Assembly (NCBI GenBank): GCA_035253645.1
Contig: DATFBW010000342.1
Span: 1 to 6,526, forward strand
DNA from: DASYRX01 sp035253645
GTDB lineage: Bacteria > Gemmatimonadota > Gemmatimonadetes > Gemmatimonadales > Gemmatimonadaceae
Direction: 5' to 3'
DNA length: 6,526 bases
Shown here piece after piece: positions 5,991 to 6,526 of the stretch. How positions within the stretch are numbered: the stretch's first letter is position 1; every line of letters starts with the position of its first letter. The translations under genes were made by a program, and so were the position numbers. A model generated the notes under the pieces. The model saw only the letters and a list, made by a program, of their open reading frames with translations. It made no database searches and was not told the DNA's origin.

Positions 5991-6526
5991 TTAGGCGCCG
6001 CGACCAGCGCGATGGCGCCGAGCAGGCGGTACTCGCCGGGCGCGCGATCTGGAATCACAGGCGTCTCACGCGCGGCAGTCGTCAGCACTCCCTCTACGAG
6101 CGCAGCGCGTAGTGGTTCCTCGACGAGATCCCATGCGGCAGTGACTTCGCCGCCGAGGTAGATGCGTTTTGGATTGATCGCGCTCACCACGGCCGCGAGT
6201 CCACGTCCGATCTCTCGACCCGTCGCGGCGAGCGTCACTTGCGCGGCGCGCTCGCCGCGTCTGGCTCGACGCACGATCTCTTCGACCGACGGGAGTGGGC
6301 CGCGGCGTTTTCCATTTGGCTGTGTGCCACGAGTGCCTGATACTTCGAAGACATAACGCCTGCTGGTTGCCGAGTTGCACGCGAACGCCTCCCAGCATCC
6401 ACGCTTGCCACACGCGCACACCGGCCCGAGCGGATCCAGCGATACGTGCCCGAATTCACCGGCAGTATGGGCCTCGCCACGAAGCACCTCCCCGCTCACG
6501 ACGATGCCGACTCCGACGCCGTCCGA
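5966..6526 (-). CDS. ROK-family protein (sugar kinase or NagC/Mlc-type repressor), N-terminus beyond window
   Basis: The frame is open from the right edge to TAG at 5968-5966, giving 186 residues of the C-terminal part of a ROK protein. ROK proteins are either sugar kinases or sugar-responsive repressors with an added N-terminal helix-turn-helix. Visible landmarks, numbered from the edge, are the glycine-rich GVGVGIV (3-9), the sugar-binding GEFGH (23-27), the zinc site H27, C37, C39 and C44 (CACGKRGCWE) with the same spacing as E. coli Mlc (His247, Cys257, Cys259, Cys264), and INPKRIYLGGE (117-127). The stretch ACNSATSRRY after the zinc site reminds me of the repressor branch, but the N-terminal half that would decide is missing. 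A polar, low-complexity segment lies at about residues 61-80. It is convergent with amt and overlaps it by 25 bp, with no room for a terminator between them. Confidence 0.9.
   Translation of the reverse strand, partial: SDGVGVGIVVSGEVLRGEAHTAGEFGHVSLDPLGPVCACGKRGCWEAFACNSATSRRYVFEVSGTRGTQPNGKRRGPLPSVEEIVRRARRGERAAQVTLAATGREIGRGLAAVVSAINPKRIYLGGEVTAAWDLVEEPLRAALVEGVLTTAARETPVIPDRAPGEYRLLGAIALVAAPNYAAPRVG

Larger units (their letters stand above)
291..5996. repeat. Dispersed over-represented word GTTAGG(C) / (G)CCTAAC
   Basis: The hexamer GTTAGG or its complement begins at 292, 515, 809, 1498, 2005, 2717, 2725, 2740, 3268, 3490, 4162, 5537 and 5990, which is 13 copies on both strands. Ten carry the full heptamer GTTAGGC/GCCTAAC, all except 515, 2005 and 2717. 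Assuming about 62% GC (estimated, not counted), chance predicts about 3 hexamers and about 1 heptamer. Copies lie in gltB (ten), its leader (one), amt (one) and the amt/ROK overlap (one). Both orientations occur. In gltB they are read as GTT-AGG, CCT-AAC, CTA-AC or TTA-GGC. The function is unknown. Confidence 0.7.

Noticed and set aside
291..5996. TTAGGC as telomere-like repeat (the nematode telomere unit)
   Set aside because: Copies are dispersed singly in both orientations within bacterial genes and never form a tandem array.
5991..6060. An intrinsic terminator after amt
   Set aside because: No stem-loop with a T run is seen. The region codes for the ROK C-terminus on the other strand.

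Overview
The window is a compact, GC-rich bacterial segment devoted mainly to ammonium capture and assimilation. It has almost no non-coding DNA: the only intergenic region is 126 bp. From left to right it holds a long gltB (glutamate synthase large subunit, minus strand, 3' end beyond the left edge), a short divergent control region, a P-II signal protein gene and an Amt ammonium channel gene (both plus strand, overlapping by 4 bp), and finally a ROK-family gene on the minus strand that overlaps the channel gene tail to tail and runs off the right edge.

The four genes make sense together apart from the ROK gene. Amt conducts ammonium. P-II senses ATP/ADP and 2-oxoglutarate and usually gates Amt. 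Glutamate synthase consumes 2-oxoglutarate and glutamine in the GS-GOGAT cycle. Divergent placement of gltB and the P-II/amt pair around one 126-bp region suggests shared nitrogen control. That region holds an inverted repeat, an overlapping palindrome and a sigma-54-like -24/-12 element facing the P-II gene. The ROK protein (sugar kinase or NagC/Mlc-type repressor) is probably functionally unrelated.

Two signals stand out. First, the word GTTAGGC (complement GCCTAAC) occurs far more often than base composition predicts. It appears in both orientations, in all three reading frames, in all protein-coding genes except the P-II gene, and in the gltB leader. It brings in otherwise uncommon codons such as AGG, CTA and TTA, which suggests a genome-wide DNA-level signal of unknown role. 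Second, the P-II protein lacks the T-loop tyrosine 51 used for uridylylation and carries Glu instead of Gln at position 39, so its signalling probably differs from the enterobacterial model.

The organism cannot be named from the sequence. High GC, gene content and the word bias would fit a soil-type bacterium such as a Gemmatimonadota member, but that is a guess. No RNA genes, CRISPR arrays or mobile elements were seen.
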